The notes under the pieces were generated by a model that was not told the origin of the DNA, did no database searches, and was given only the letters and a program-made list of their open reading frames with translations. Shown here in pieces: positions 1 through 7,901 of a DNA stretch of 64,000 nucleotides. The position numbers were made by a program, and so were the translations under genes. This stretch comes from Moheibacter stercoris (GTDB taxonomy: Bacteria > Bacteroidota > Bacteroidia > Flavobacteriales > Weeksellaceae). The stretch's first letter is position 1. Every line of letters begins with the position of its first letter. The stretch lies in assembly GCF_040545805.1 (NCBI RefSeq), contig NZ_JBEPMO010000007.1:1-64000 (forward strand), in the 5' to 3' direction.

Positions 1-54
1 TGTCATGGTGTAATCGCGTTGGGTACGCTTTTGATAATTTGTCTCTTCTTTCAT
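1..54 (-). CDS. IS3-type transposase OrfA, N-terminus only (runs off left edge)
   Basis: Only the first 18 codons are present, starting MKEETNYQKRTQRDYTM. The basic 'KRTQRDYT' opening followed by an aliphatic stretch is what I recall for Bacteroidota IS3-family OrfA proteins, which carry an N-terminal helix-turn-helix. The start ATG at 54 lies 41 nt inside the putative terminal repeat ending at 95. With so few residues the family assignment rests on recollection of the motif and on the adjacent repeat-like end, so it is tentative. Confidence 0.5.
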   Translation of the reverse strand, partial: MKEETNYQKRTQRDYTMT

Positions 55-95
55 AATGATTCTTTTTTTTTGTATCATTATTTCAGGACGAGACA
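1..95 (-). mobile_element. End of an IS3-type insertion sequence (partial)
   Basis: Read on the minus strand, position 95 begins TGTCTCGTCCTGAAATAATG, a TG-starting terminal-repeat-like sequence. It is followed about 40 nt later by the start codon of a transposase-like reading frame that leaves the window at base 1. This is the usual layout of an IS3-family left end: terminal inverted repeat, short leader, orfA. The other terminus and the target duplication lie outside the window, so family and integrity are inferred only from this end. Confidence 0.55.
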
Positions 96-107
96 ATTAG
101 AAAATAA

Positions 108-138
108 AAAAAAGAGATCAAATACTGATCTCTTTTTT
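108..138 (-). terminator. Intrinsic terminator after tRNA-Glu
   Basis: A perfect 13-bp inverted repeat (108-120 with 126-138, 5-nt loop) has A/T-rich outer arms, so it can end transcription in both directions. It lies directly downstream of the minus-strand tRNA gene and between it and the IS end. Confidence 0.75.
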
Positions 139-139
139 G

Positions 140-211
140 TAGCCCGTAGGGGAATCGAACCCCTCTTGCAAGAATGAAAATCTTGAGTCCTAACCGATAG
201 ACGAACGGGCC
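140..211 (-). tRNA. tRNA-Glu (anticodon UUC), copy 1
   Basis: The minus strand folds as a 72-nt cloverleaf. The acceptor stem GGCCCGT pairs with ACGGGCT (first pair a G-U wobble). The D-arm is TCGTCTATCGGTTAGGA. The anticodon stem CAAGA/TCTTG encloses the loop TTTTCAT with anticodon TTC. The T-arm is GAGGGGTTCGATTCCCCT. CCA is not encoded. It is identical to the copy at 291-362. Confidence 0.97.
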
Positions 212-254
212 GTCCTATTTTAATTGTTGTACCTATTTTTGTCGTAGAGGCACA

Positions 255-284
255 AAAAAAACCATCAAAACGTATGGTGGTTTA
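255..284 (-). terminator. Terminator between the two tRNA-Glu genes
   Basis: On the minus strand, AAACCACC (284-277) pairs with GATGGTTT, with one mismatch, and is followed by a run of T (the A-run at 254-260 on the plus strand). It sits just downstream of the second tRNA-Glu copy, so each tRNA seems to have its own terminator. Confidence 0.55.
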
Positions 285-290
285 AATTTG

Positions 291-362
291 TAGCCCGTAG
301 GGGAATCGAACCCCTCTTGCAAGAATGAAAATCTTGAGTCCTAACCGATAGACGAACGGGCC
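291..362 (-). tRNA. tRNA-Glu (anticodon UUC), copy 2
   Basis: This is a 72-nt sequence identical base for base to the tRNA at 140-211, with the same TTC anticodon in a seven-base loop. It lies 11 nt downstream of the rpsT stop codon on the same strand, so it may be co-transcribed with rpsT. Confidence 0.97.
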
Positions 363-373
363 AACAATTTATC

Positions 374-628
374 TTATGCTAAACCAGCGATGTGTTTAGC
401 CAATTTGCTTTTTAAGTTAGACGCTTTATTCTTGTGAATAATGTTGCGTTTAGCTAATTTGTCAATTTGAGAAGAAACCTTTGGAAATTGAGCTTCTGCT
501 GCAGACTTATCAGTTTCTGTACGTAAGTTTTTGATAGCTGTACGTGCAGATTTATGATAGTAACGGTTTCTCGTTCTTTTAACTTCGTTTTGTCTGATTC
601 TCTTTAATGCTGACTTATGATTTGCCAT
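374..628 (-). CDS. rpsT: 30S ribosomal protein S20
   Basis: 84 residues, the usual size for bS20, which binds the 5' domain of 16S rRNA early in small-subunit assembly. It has the family's conserved opening MANHKSALKRIRQNEVKRTRN, a lysine/arginine-rich helical body and the terminal helix motif 'IHKNKASNLKSKLAKHI'. The gene is monocistronic or reads into the downstream tRNA-Glu genes. A near-consensus promoter lies about 55 nt upstream. Confidence 0.98.
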   Translation of the reverse strand: MANHKSALKRIRQNEVKRTRNRYYHKSARTAIKNLRTETDKSAAEAQFPKVSSQIDKLAKRNIIHKNKASNLKSKLAKHIAGLA

Positions 629-680
629 AATTCTTTTATTCTTTTAGCTAATTCGATACTTATCTGTTCGAATGAGAGCG

Positions 681-711
681 CAAAATTAGAACATTTTTTT
701 ATATCTGCAAA
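681..711 (-). promoter_or_regulatory. Housekeeping promoter of rpsT
   Basis: On the minus strand a TTTG (711-708) is followed after exactly 19 nt by TAATTTTG (688-681). This matches the established Bacteroidota sigma-A consensus TTTG, 19-21 nt, TAnnTTTG. It is one of the best matches in the window and serves as an internal reference for the others. Confidence 0.8.
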
Positions 712-793
712 TCTTCTGAAGAAAAATATCTAAAAAAAATGAAAAAATATCTCCCTTATTATCCTTAATTTTACCCCCTAATTTAATAACAAC

Positions 794-1951
794 ATGATTA
801 AAAAGAATTTAAAGATTTTCTTGTTAACCATTTCACTTGCTTCCATTGCTTGTGGGCAAGTGCCAAGTGGTTATTATGAAGACGCTGAAGGTTTGCAAGG
901 ATATGAATTGAAGACAGCACTTCACAATATTATTAAAAATTTTGACGCTCAAAGTTACAATGCTTTAAGAGATTTATATGCAAGTAATCATTCTAAAAAT
1001 GGTTTTAAGGATAAATATTATGAAAATGACAATACCATTCTAGATATTTATTCTGAAAATCCTGATGGTCCTGATCCTTACAACTACAGTGCAAATGAAA
1101 GTATGGGTTCAGGAGCAAATGAAGGAGATGCATTTAACAGAGAGCATTTGATTCCTCAATCTTATTTCGATGAAGCTTTGCCAATGCGTTCAGATGCATT
1201 CCATGTATGGCCAACTGATAGTAAAGTAAATGGTTGGAGAGGGAATTATGCATTTGGGCCTATCCAGAATCCGCAATCTGCCAATAACTGTAATAGTGGT
1301 GCGACCAATTTACCATGTAAGTCTAAAAATGGAACGTTAAAAGGTCGTTTCGTTGAAGATTCTAGCATTATAGTTATGGAGCCGATTGATGAATTCAAAG
1401 GTGATGTTGCTCGTGCATTCTTTTATTTTGCTACTTGTTACCAAAATAGAATGACCAATTTCTATAACAATGCTGGAGGTTCAAATGTGAAAGTAATGTT
1501 TGATGGTTCTTCCAATAAAGTTTTCAGTGATGATTTCTTGGAAGTTTTGGCACAATGGCATGTAATGGACCCAGTGAGTGATAGAGAAAGAGACTTAAAT
1601 GATTTGATTTATTACAACCACCAAGGAAATAGAAATCCTTACATCGACAATCCAGAATGGGTTTACGAAATTTGGAATGTTGGGATGGATACCAATGATT
1701 TTCACTACCAAGATCGTGATGATGTAAAAGTATATACAGCTCAAAACAAAAACGTGGTAGTTCGTTTGGAAAACAACCAAAAATCAATCGTTAAGGTTTC
1801 TGTATATGATTTGTCTGGAAAGTTAGTAAAGACTCAGAACAATCCATACAACAACACCGAAGTGAAAGTAAGAATTGATAATGCCGGAATCTACATTATC
1901 AAAGTAGAAGGAAAAGGAATGGAAATCAACCGTAGAGTTGTGATCAAATAA
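794..1951 (+). CDS. Secreted endonuclease I family nuclease with T9SS type A sorting domain
   Basis: 385 residues. An N-terminal hydrophobic signal sequence (residues 5-22) is followed by an endonuclease I (EndA/NucM) domain with the signature FNREHLIPQSYF around His118, then 'HVWPTDSKVNGWRGNYAFG'. These ββα-metal nucleases cut DNA and RNA non-specifically outside the cell. The last ~80 residues (KVSVYDLSGKLVKTQ ... GIYIIKVEGKG...RRVVIK) form a type A C-terminal sorting domain, so the protein probably leaves through the type IX system whose porU and porV genes lie at 36-41 kb. The 'SIAC' before the mature part could be read as a lipobox, but the sorting domain favours ordinary signal-peptidase cleavage. 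Likely roles are DNA scavenging or biofilm turnover. Confidence 0.93.
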   Translation: MIKKNLKIFLLTISLASIACGQVPSGYYEDAEGLQGYELKTALHNIIKNFDAQSYNALRDLYASNHSKNGFKDKYYENDNTILDIYSENPDGPDPYNYSANESMGSGANEGDAFNREHLIPQSYFDEALPMRSDAFHVWPTDSKVNGWRGNYAFGPIQNPQSANNCNSGATNLPCKSKNGTLKGRFVEDSSIIVMEPIDEFKGDVARAFFYFATCYQNRMTNFYNNAGGSNVKVMFDGSSNKVFSDDFLEVLAQWHVMDPVSDRERDLNDLIYYNHQGNRNPYIDNPEWVYEIWNVGMDTNDFHYQDRDDVKVYTAQNKNVVVRLENNQKSIVKVSVYDLSGKLVKTQNNPYNNTEVKVRIDNAGIYIIKVEGKGMEINRRVVIK

Positions 1952-1968
1952 TTTCAATTCATAGAATT

Positions 1969-2005
1969 AAAAAGCCGGATTTCAATTCTGAAATCCGGCT
2001 TTTTT
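1969..2005. terminator. Bidirectional terminator between two convergent genes
   Basis: A 15-bp inverted repeat (AAAAAGCCGGATTTC at 1969-1983 with its complement at 1990-2004) has a 6-nt loop and T-runs on both strands. It serves the nuclease gene on the plus strand and the TonB receptor gene on the minus strand. Confidence 0.9.
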
Positions 2006-2007
2006 CT

Positions 2008-4146
2008 TTACAATCTAAATTGAACCCCTCCCAAAATATTGATTCCAGCTTGTGGAAAATAAAAGGCTTGTTCATAATAATATCCATTGCTCTCGTACTC
2101 GACATCAAACAAATTGTTGATCAAAAGAGAGAATCGCAAATTTTCCAATCCCAACCATTTGGGTGAGTATTGAAAAAGTAAATCCGTCAAGAAATAATCA
2201 TCCAATTTTCCGTTTTCCAATTCAGTATTCGTCAAAAATTGTTCGCCTACGTATTTGTTCGAAAGATTCAAATTGAAATTCTTAAAGGGTGAATAATTAA
2301 GTCCAAATGCACCGATAATATTGGGTGAAAATGCGATGGCGGTTTTTCCATGATGAACCAAAAGTTCGTTCCAATTTTCATCATATGCAATTTCTGAATA
2401 GTCAAGATTTTGATGAATGCTGAACGTTCCGTTTGCAAAAACATCTAATTTCTGAGGGATTAACGTATAATTGGCTTGAAGTTCAATTCCCGATCGGAAA
2501 CTTTCCCCACTATTGGTTCTTTTGAATCCACCTACATCATCCAATTCACCCGTTGGAACCAACTGATCGATGTAGTACATATAAAATGCATTGGCATTTA
2601 GTTGAAGTCTTCCCGATTTTTTAAACCCAAATTCAAAATCGTGCAATTTTTCTGTTTTGGGTGTTTCTTTGTTGTCTAAATAGTCCGAACGATTGGGTTC
2701 GCGATGGGTCATTCCATAGTAGAAATACAAATGGTTTTGATTGTTGAATGCGAAATTGAATCCTAGTTTTGGATTGATGAAATGAAAATCTCCTTCGAAA
2801 GGGAAAAAATCTTCAAATTCATTTTCACCATTTGGACCAAATTTGGTCTGATAATTCACATATCGGTACTGAATGTCCCCAAATAATTCCCATCGATTTA
2901 GGCTCCATAAAGCTTTTGCATAAGCCGAAATATCTGTTTTTTGAGATTCGTTTCGGTAAAATTCATGTTTCGGATCTACATTATCCAAATCTTTCACCCA
3001 ATTCACAATTCCATAATGATCGTTTTGAAATTGATTGGCAGCAAATCCAGTAAACAATTTTATGTCTCCAAAGGTTTGATTTTCCATTTGGAAATTGATT
3101 CCATAGAAATGATTGTCCAACCATTTTTGTCTAACCAAATCAGAGGTTTCAAGATCTGAAATGATTTTATATTCAACTAAATCAGCACCTTGTTTGTAGT
3201 TTTCATAGTATCCTTTTCCTATAGTATAGTGCAAAGTACTGGTGGATTTCCATCCTTTGCCATATTTCTGTTCCCAAATGAAATGATTGTGATGTTGTTG
3301 GTAATTATCGGTCTCGTTGTCATAATAACCCACAATATCGGTCCAATCTTCATTGTAAATAGCGCCGGCAGAATTAAATCGTCTATTGCTTTTCATGGTT
3401 TCTGCATCAATTCCATTCCAGGATTGGTAGGTTTTTTCTTTTCCAAAAAATGTCCAATAGCGAAAACTTGTGTTTTCATTCAGTTCGTATTTCGCATTCA
3501 TTCCATAGGAAAATAAGTCACTAAACGCACGATCAATATAACCATCTGATTGAATGAGAGAAGCGTTTAAGTCAATTCGAAGTTTGTTGTTCAAAATTGA
3601 ACCTGTTCCACCGTTTAGGCTATATTTTTGCGTGGCAAAACTTCCCCAAGAATTCGAACTTTCTAAAAATGCTTTGGGTGAGGGATTGGAAGAATCCATA
3701 TTGATGATCGCGCCAAAAGCTCCAGTTCCAGAAGTTGAAGTACCAACACCTCTTTGAATCATGATGGAATTGGCATTGGATGCTAAATCGGGCATGTTCA
3801 CCCAAAATACGCCTTGTGATTCAGGATCATTTAAGGTCACGCCATTCATCGTAATGTTGATGTGTTCTTGGCCAATTCCTCGAATCCGAATGGTCGAATA
3901 GCCAATTCCTGCTCCAGCGTCAGATGTCGTGACTACCGAAGTGGCATTTTGCAAAAGACTAGGAATGTCTTGTCCTAGGTTCTTCTGATTGAGTAATTTT
4001 TTGGTGATTTTTTCTGAGGTGATGGGCAGTTGTTCTACCAAATTTAGCCCTTCCAATTCAATGATGGTTGAATCTTGATTTTCCTCAACTTGTGCATACG
4101 CTAGTGTTCCGCTAAGAACAGCGCATAAAAAAATCCTACTTTTCAT
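2008..4146 (-). CDS. TonB-dependent outer-membrane receptor, probable thiamine transporter
   Basis: 712 residues: a signal peptide (about 1-19), a plug domain (about 45-150, with 'IRIRGIGQEHINITMNGVTLNDPESQGVFW' features), and a 22-strand-type β-barrel ending in the aromatic/Leu terminus 'GGVQFRL'. There is no N-terminal carboxypeptidase-like repeat, so it is not a SusC-type importer. A TPP riboswitch in the leader (4262-4349) ties expression to thiamine pyrophosphate. TPP-controlled TonB receptors of Bacteroidota were predicted by comparative genomics to import thiamine or its precursors (the Omr1 group). Substrate is therefore inferred from regulation, not from the protein sequence. Confidence 0.85.
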   Translation of the reverse strand: MKSRIFLCAVLSGTLAYAQVEENQDSTIIELEGLNLVEQLPITSEKITKKLLNQKNLGQDIPSLLQNATSVVTTSDAGAGIGYSTIRIRGIGQEHINITMNGVTLNDPESQGVFWVNMPDLASNANSIMIQRGVGTSTSGTGAFGAIINMDSSNPSPKAFLESSNSWGSFATQKYSLNGGTGSILNNKLRIDLNASLIQSDGYIDRAFSDLFSYGMNAKYELNENTSFRYWTFFGKEKTYQSWNGIDAETMKSNRRFNSAGAIYNEDWTDIVGYYDNETDNYQQHHNHFIWEQKYGKGWKSTSTLHYTIGKGYYENYKQGADLVEYKIISDLETSDLVRQKWLDNHFYGINFQMENQTFGDIKLFTGFAANQFQNDHYGIVNWVKDLDNVDPKHEFYRNESQKTDISAYAKALWSLNRWELFGDIQYRYVNYQTKFGPNGENEFEDFFPFEGDFHFINPKLGFNFAFNNQNHLYFYYGMTHREPNRSDYLDNKETPKTEKLHDFEFGFKKSGRLQLNANAFYMYYIDQLVPTGELDDVGGFKRTNSGESFRSGIELQANYTLIPQKLDVFANGTFSIHQNLDYSEIAYDENWNELLVHHGKTAIAFSPNIIGAFGLNYSPFKNFNLNLSNKYVGEQFLTNTELENGKLDDYFLTDLLFQYSPKWLGLENLRFSLLINNLFDVEYESNGYYYEQAFYFPQAGINILGGVQFRL

Positions 4147-4261
4147 TTTAAATTAATTTAAATGAAAGGTGGATTTACCCTTAATTTGATTCCTTTTATT
4201 CATAGAGAAATATCGAACGATATACGTTCAAATTAAGTTTCTATAAAAAAATAAGGAAAAG

Positions 4262-4349
4262 TTTTGCAACTTCCCTTGGCGGCATTACCCGCCCAGGTTC
4301 TTTGGGTATAATCTCAGCCCTTCGCTATTGCGAAAAAGCACCCCTTTCT
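4262..4349 (-). ncRNA. TPP riboswitch (THI element)
   Basis: The minus strand contains, in order, AAAGGGGTGC (about 4349-4339), GGGCTGAGATTATACCC, GAACCTG, GGGTAATGCC and GCCAAGGGAAG (ending about 4265). These are the conserved blocks of the thiamine-pyrophosphate aptamer: the pyrimidine-sensing CUGAGA and the pyrophosphate-sensing side with GAACCUG and the closing GGGAA. The element lies about 115 nt upstream of the TonB receptor start. It probably lowers receptor expression when TPP is plentiful. Confidence 0.93.
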
Positions 4350-4363
4350 GGTTATTACTTGCG

Positions 4364-4371
4364 CAAAGTTA
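4364..4371 (-). promoter_or_regulatory. -7 box of the riboswitch/TonB receptor transcript
   Basis: TAACTTTG on the minus strand matches the TAnnTTTG consensus exactly and would start the RNA about 10 nt before the riboswitch P1 stem. No TTTG is seen 19-22 nt upstream, so the match rests on the -7 box and its position. Confidence 0.55.
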
Positions 4372-4390
4372 AAGCAAATTATTTAATCTA

Positions 4391-5308
4391 TTATTGCTTT
4401 ATAGCTTTTGCTCCAAAATTAGTATTAATGATGAGTGGATAAGTTTGATTGGCATCATTTGTAACATTTTCTGGAACATTTCCTTTCAATAAATAAATTG
4501 GAAATGGGGTTGTTGAATTGTTGTATCCAGCCAAAATAGGAGTGATGATAATTTCTCCACCGCTTACGTTCAACGGAAAATAATTACTCGGATAAGTGGT
4601 ACCAGTTGATGGTTGCTGCAAGAAATCTTCACCTGCAAATTTGGGTGTATTGTTTTGATACGAAGGAAGTGTGAATCCTTTCCAATTATCCGATAAGGTA
4701 TCAGAAGTGATAACTCCCATATTTAAATCATAATAGGTGTTTTCATAGGATTTTCGAAGCCATGCTTGATATTGAAGGCCTTCATAATCAAACTGAATGG
4801 TCGTTTCTCGGTTATCGGGATTTCCTTTGAAGAACCAAATTCCGTTTTCACTATAAATTCCCATGTCTTCTTGAGGAATTGTAGCGGTTTGAACGGTGAA
4901 TGCTGCTGAAAGACGTTTGGCTAATGGTAAAACACCACTAGGAATTTCAGCGTCTGAAGATAATTGGGCTGAGGTTCCATTGAAATTTCCTACTAACAAA
5001 ACATAATTCGATGGTGCAGCTGATCCTGAAGACTCAACTGTTATGGCAAAAGACTGAGCGTCTGCCAAATCATTGACTTCAATATTGGAAAATCTTGCAA
5101 GATTTTGATTGATGGAATCATTTGTGATTTTCCCAACCGAAACATAGGATGCATCCACCAAAAGCCAACCTTCATAGTTGTAACCATCGGGAAGATGAGG
5201 TAAATTTAGATCTGTCACTTCTAATTTTCCAGTTTTAATCAAGACGTCGGTCTCTGAACAATTTATCAAAAATAGGCTTAAGGACAAAACGGCAAAAATC
5301 TTTTTCAT
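4391..5308 (-). CDS. Lipoprotein with RskA-like repeat pattern, function unknown
   Basis: 305 residues. The start is ATG at 5308; an in-frame TTG three codons upstream is less likely. A signal sequence ends in the lipobox 'FLINC', so the protein is probably membrane anchored. The segment 'YNYEGWLLVDASYVSVGKI...SFAITVESSGSAAPSNYVLLVGNF' resembles the extracytoplasmic part of RskA-type anti-sigma proteins found in Bacteroidota lipoproteins, but there is no sigma-binding domain and no sigma gene beside it. The second half has a similar layout (YEGLQYQAWL...). It lies upstream of the TPP-regulated receptor on the same strand, separated by that gene's own promoter. No firm function can be given. 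Confidence 0.7.
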   Translation of the reverse strand: MKKIFAVLSLSLFLINCSETDVLIKTGKLEVTDLNLPHLPDGYNYEGWLLVDASYVSVGKITNDSINQNLARFSNIEVNDLADAQSFAITVESSGSAAPSNYVLLVGNFNGTSAQLSSDAEIPSGVLPLAKRLSAAFTVQTATIPQEDMGIYSENGIWFFKGNPDNRETTIQFDYEGLQYQAWLRKSYENTYYDLNMGVITSDTLSDNWKGFTLPSYQNNTPKFAGEDFLQQPSTGTTYPSNYFPLNVSGGEIIITPILAGYNNSTTPFPIYLLKGNVPENVTNDANQTYPLIINTNFGAKAIKQ

Positions 5309-5391
5309 ATCATTCAATCTAGTGTCAAAAGTATAAAAAAATCCCCTTTGAATACATCAAAAGAGATTTCTAAGTTTATCTTAGGATAATA

Positions 5392-5823
5392 TTATTCTAC
5401 TCGAGTCCAAGTTTGTGTTCTTCCAAGTGTTGGTACACCCATGTAACCACGAACCTCAAGAGTGTTCTTGTCTTTTACGGTAATCCTACAATCGTATTCT
5501 TTTCCTGAGTTAGGGTCCAGAATTCTTCCATCATCCCATCTTTTCTCATTGTCTTTTTCCAATCCCCATAAAATAACCATTCCTGAAATAGGTTTATCTT
5601 TTTTGGCTCCCTTACATTCTGTACATTTCGCATCTTCTTTTCCAGGAGTCAAAATTTTCACAACCTCGGCTTGTAATTTACCTGATTGAGTTTCGTAAAT
5701 TTTTACATGCGATTTTTCTTTTCCTGTTTTATCGTCAATCGTTTTCCAAACTCCAATTGGTGATTGTGAATATGCGAAGATTCCTATGCTAAAAAGCAAG
5801 CATGCCACAAAATATTTTTTCAT
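5392..5823 (-). CDS. DUF2147 family secreted protein
   Basis: 143 residues with a clear signal peptide (about 1-19, 'LLFSIGIFAYSQ'). The mature part begins 'SPIGVWKTIDDKTGKEKSHVKIYE' and continues with 'GMVILWGLEKDNEKRWDDGRILDPNSGKEYDC' and the ending 'LEVRGYMGVPTLGRTQTWTRV', which are the hallmark blocks of DUF2147. This is a small periplasmic β-rich family of unknown biochemical role. It has a CxxC pair (CTEC) near residue 67. The gene stands alone, 83 nt from the next start. Confidence 0.88.
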   Translation of the reverse strand: MKKYFVACLLFSIGIFAYSQSPIGVWKTIDDKTGKEKSHVKIYETQSGKLQAEVVKILTPGKEDAKCTECKGAKKDKPISGMVILWGLEKDNEKRWDDGRILDPNSGKEYDCRITVKDKNTLEVRGYMGVPTLGRTQTWTRVE

Positions 5824-5906
5824 ACTTCTATAATTTTAATCTACCTAAATTAATTTAAATTTTTGAATTAGACAGAAAAAAATATACCGAGATCAAAAGA
5901 ATTAAC

Positions 5907-6275
5907 TTATTCAAATGATAAAAAAGCATTTGGAATGTGTTCAATTTTCCAAGAATCTTGTTTTTTCACTAAGCTAATGATGTCAAAACGAGTTTCTAAT
6001 TGAATGTCTTTGGAAATTAAGTATTCATTTGCAGCCTTCACCAAAAGATTTCGTTTGCTTTTGGTTACAGCATCTTCTGGATTGGTCAAAGAATGTTCTT
6101 TTCTCGCTTTTACTTCTACAATGATTAATTCATTGGAGGATAGGTCTTGAGCAATGATATCGATTTCGGCTTTTTGAAAAACCCAATTTCGATCAAGTAT
6201 TTGATAACCTTTGGCCTCTAAAAATTTGACCGCTTGGTTTTCGGCTTCTTTTCCAAAATCGTTATGCGTAGCCAT
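5907..6275 (-). CDS. YraN/UPF0102 family endonuclease-like protein
   Basis: 122 residues, the usual YraN length. The family has a restriction-endonuclease-like fold; the conserved 'GYQILDRNWVFQKAEIDIIAQD' and 'LIIVEVKARKE' blocks supply the E, D and ExK residues of the nuclease core. Its cellular role is not established, though it often sits with DNA-processing genes. The start is 2 nt after the upp stop codon, so it is the last gene of an ldcA-upp-yraN operon. Confidence 0.9.
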   Translation of the reverse strand: MATHNDFGKEAENQAVKFLEAKGYQILDRNWVFQKAEIDIIAQDLSSNELIIVEVKARKEHSLTNPEDAVTKSKRNLLVKAANEYLISKDIQLETRFDIISLVKKQDSWKIEHIPNAFLSFE

Positions 6276-6277
6276 TT

Positions 6278-6907
6278 TTATATTGTTCCAAATAAACGAT
6301 CTCCTGCATCACCTAAGCCAGGAACAATATATCCTTGTTCATTCAATTTCTCATCCAAAGCTGCCAAGTAAATTGGAATTTCTGGATAAGATTCATGAAC
6401 GTATTTCACTCCTTCTGGACAACCTACCAAACAAGCCAATCGGATGGATTTCACCTGATACGATTTTAAGATTTCGATCGCCTTAACTGCTGAACCACCT
6501 GTCGCCAACATGGGATCCAATATGATAATGTCTCTGTTTTGCATATTGGATGGTAGTTTGCATAAATACTCCACCGGCTGTAGTGTTTCGTGGTCGCGGT
6601 AAATCCCAATATGTCCCGTTTTGGCGCTAGGCATTAAATTTTGAATTCCTTCTACCATTCCCAAACCAGCTCGTAAAATTGGAACCAAAACCAAATCTTC
6701 TCCCTTGATTCGATATCCGGTGGTTTTGCTCACAGGAGTTTCGATTTCAAATTCTTCTGTTTCCAAATCTCTCGTGATTTCATAACACATGAGCGCGGAA
6801 ATCTCATTGACCAATTCTTTGAACATTTTTGTTGGAGTCTCCTTTCTTCTGATTTGCGTCATTTTGGAAAGGATCAAAGGGTGTTGTATGATGTGTAATT
6901 TGTTCAT
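6278..6907 (-). CDS. upp: Uracil phosphoribosyltransferase
   Basis: 209 residues, standard for UPRTase, which makes UMP from uracil and PRPP in pyrimidine salvage. Recognisable blocks are 'LVPILRAGLGMVEG', the PRPP-binding loop 'IIILDPMLATGGSAVKAIE' and the uracil-binding C-terminus 'YIVPGLGDAGDRLFGT'. It lies 4 nt downstream of ldcA and 2 nt upstream of yraN on the same strand, indicating co-transcription. Cytosolic. Confidence 0.96.
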   Translation of the reverse strand: MNKLHIIQHPLILSKMTQIRRKETPTKMFKELVNEISALMCYEITRDLETEEFEIETPVSKTTGYRIKGEDLVLVPILRAGLGMVEGIQNLMPSAKTGHIGIYRDHETLQPVEYLCKLPSNMQNRDIIILDPMLATGGSAVKAIEILKSYQVKSIRLACLVGCPEGVKYVHESYPEIPIYLAALDEKLNEQGYIVPGLGDAGDRLFGTI

Positions 6908-6911
6908 CTTG

Positions 6912-7832
6912 TTAAAATTCTATCGATGTGATGTTTTCTGTAATTTCTAATTTGACGTTTGCGCCCAATTTTAATGCTCGATTATCACCAATATGTCCCG
7001 CAGGGAATTGGAAACAGATTGGGAAATTGTATTCATTCATAAATGTATGAATTAATTGGTAAGAGGTCTGATCGTAATCTTGTAAAAATTCTGGATTTTC
7101 TTCTTGAACATCCATTCGCGTAAAGCTCCCGACAATTAATCCTTTGATTCGATCAAACAATCCATTTCGTTTCAAATTCATCATCATTCTGTCCAAATGG
7201 TACCAGTTTTCGTTCCAATCTTCGATAAATAAAATCAAATCTTCTCCTTTTAATTCTGATTCCGTTCCGATCAAGCTATAAATCAAGGATAAATTTCCAC
7301 CGACTAATTTTCCTTCAACTGAACCAATTTGATTCAAAGAGTGAGAAGGAATTTGGTAGGAAATTTTTCCGTCGAACAAGATATTTTTTAAACTTTCAAA
7401 GGATTCTTTTGAATATTGCGTGTTCAGTTTTTTAACCGTGATTCCATGAATGCTAGGAATTCCCCAATTGTTGATATGATTGTGAATCGCCGTGATGTCG
7501 GAATATCCTATGATCCATTTTGGATTTTTTTTGAATCTTTCCCAATTGAGTTCGTCTAGCAAATGTACCGCTCCATATCCACCTCTAGCGCACCAAATCG
7601 CTTTGATTTGATCATCATCCAAGGCTTCTTGGAAATCGGCCAAACGTTGCGCTTTTGTACCCGCATACTGATAGCCTTCATTGTGATTTTGAAACAAGTT
7701 TTTGCCCAAAACGGGAATTAACCCAATGGATTTCAAAAATTCCATATTTTCATCTAATTCAGAAGCGAAAACTCTTCCCGAAGGAGCAACAATAGCAACC
7801 TTATCTTGGTATTTTAAAGTAGGAATTTGCAA
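6912..7832 (-). CDS. LD-carboxypeptidase (peptidase family S66)
   Basis: About 306 residues from the TTG start chosen here. S66 enzymes remove the terminal D-alanine from muropeptide tetrapeptides in peptidoglycan recycling. Visible features are the N-terminal strand 'DKVAIVAPSGRV', the nucleophile-elbow region 'ARGGYGAVHLLDELNW...WIIGYSDITAIH', 'GGNLSLI' near the catalytic Glu, and 'PAGHIGDN' with the catalytic His. An upstream in-frame TTG at 7877 is rejected as start because it coincides with the -33 box of a good promoter. The next in-frame ATG is too far inside the fold. First gene of the ldcA-upp-yraN operon. Confidence 0.88.
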   Translation of the reverse strand: MQIPTLKYQDKVAIVAPSGRVFASELDENMEFLKSIGLIPVLGKNLFQNHNEGYQYAGTKAQRLADFQEALDDDQIKAIWCARGGYGAVHLLDELNWERFKKNPKWIIGYSDITAIHNHINNWGIPSIHGITVKKLNTQYSKESFESLKNILFDGKISYQIPSHSLNQIGSVEGKLVGGNLSLIYSLIGTESELKGEDLILFIEDWNENWYHLDRMMMNLKRNGLFDRIKGLIVGSFTRMDVQEENPEFLQDYDQTSYQLIHTFMNEYNFPICFQFPAGHIGDNRALKLGANVKLEITENITSIEF

Positions 7833-7846
7833 ACTTTTATTTTCGT

Positions 7847-7878
7847 CAAAATTACAGATTTGATTCGGAAGTGGCAAT
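7847..7878 (-). promoter_or_regulatory. Promoter of the ldcA-upp-yraN operon
   Basis: On the minus strand ATTG (7878-7875) is followed after 20 nt by TAATTTTG (7854-7847), matching TTTG-N19-21-TAnnTTTG closely. Transcription would start near 7841, only about 9 nt before the TTG start at 7832. That excludes the in-frame TTG at 7877 as the start codon. Confidence 0.65.
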
Positions 7879-7901
7879 CCAATTCCACATTCAAAATTTA
7901 G

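Noticed and set aside
2832..3757. Plus-strand open frames within the TonB receptor gene
   Set aside because: They lack domain features, overlap each other and mirror the codon pattern of the minus-strand gene, so they are shadows.
4391..5308. Anti-sigma factor call for the lipoprotein
   Set aside because: Only the extracytoplasmic pattern resembles RskA; there is no cytosolic sigma-binding part and no adjacent sigma gene.
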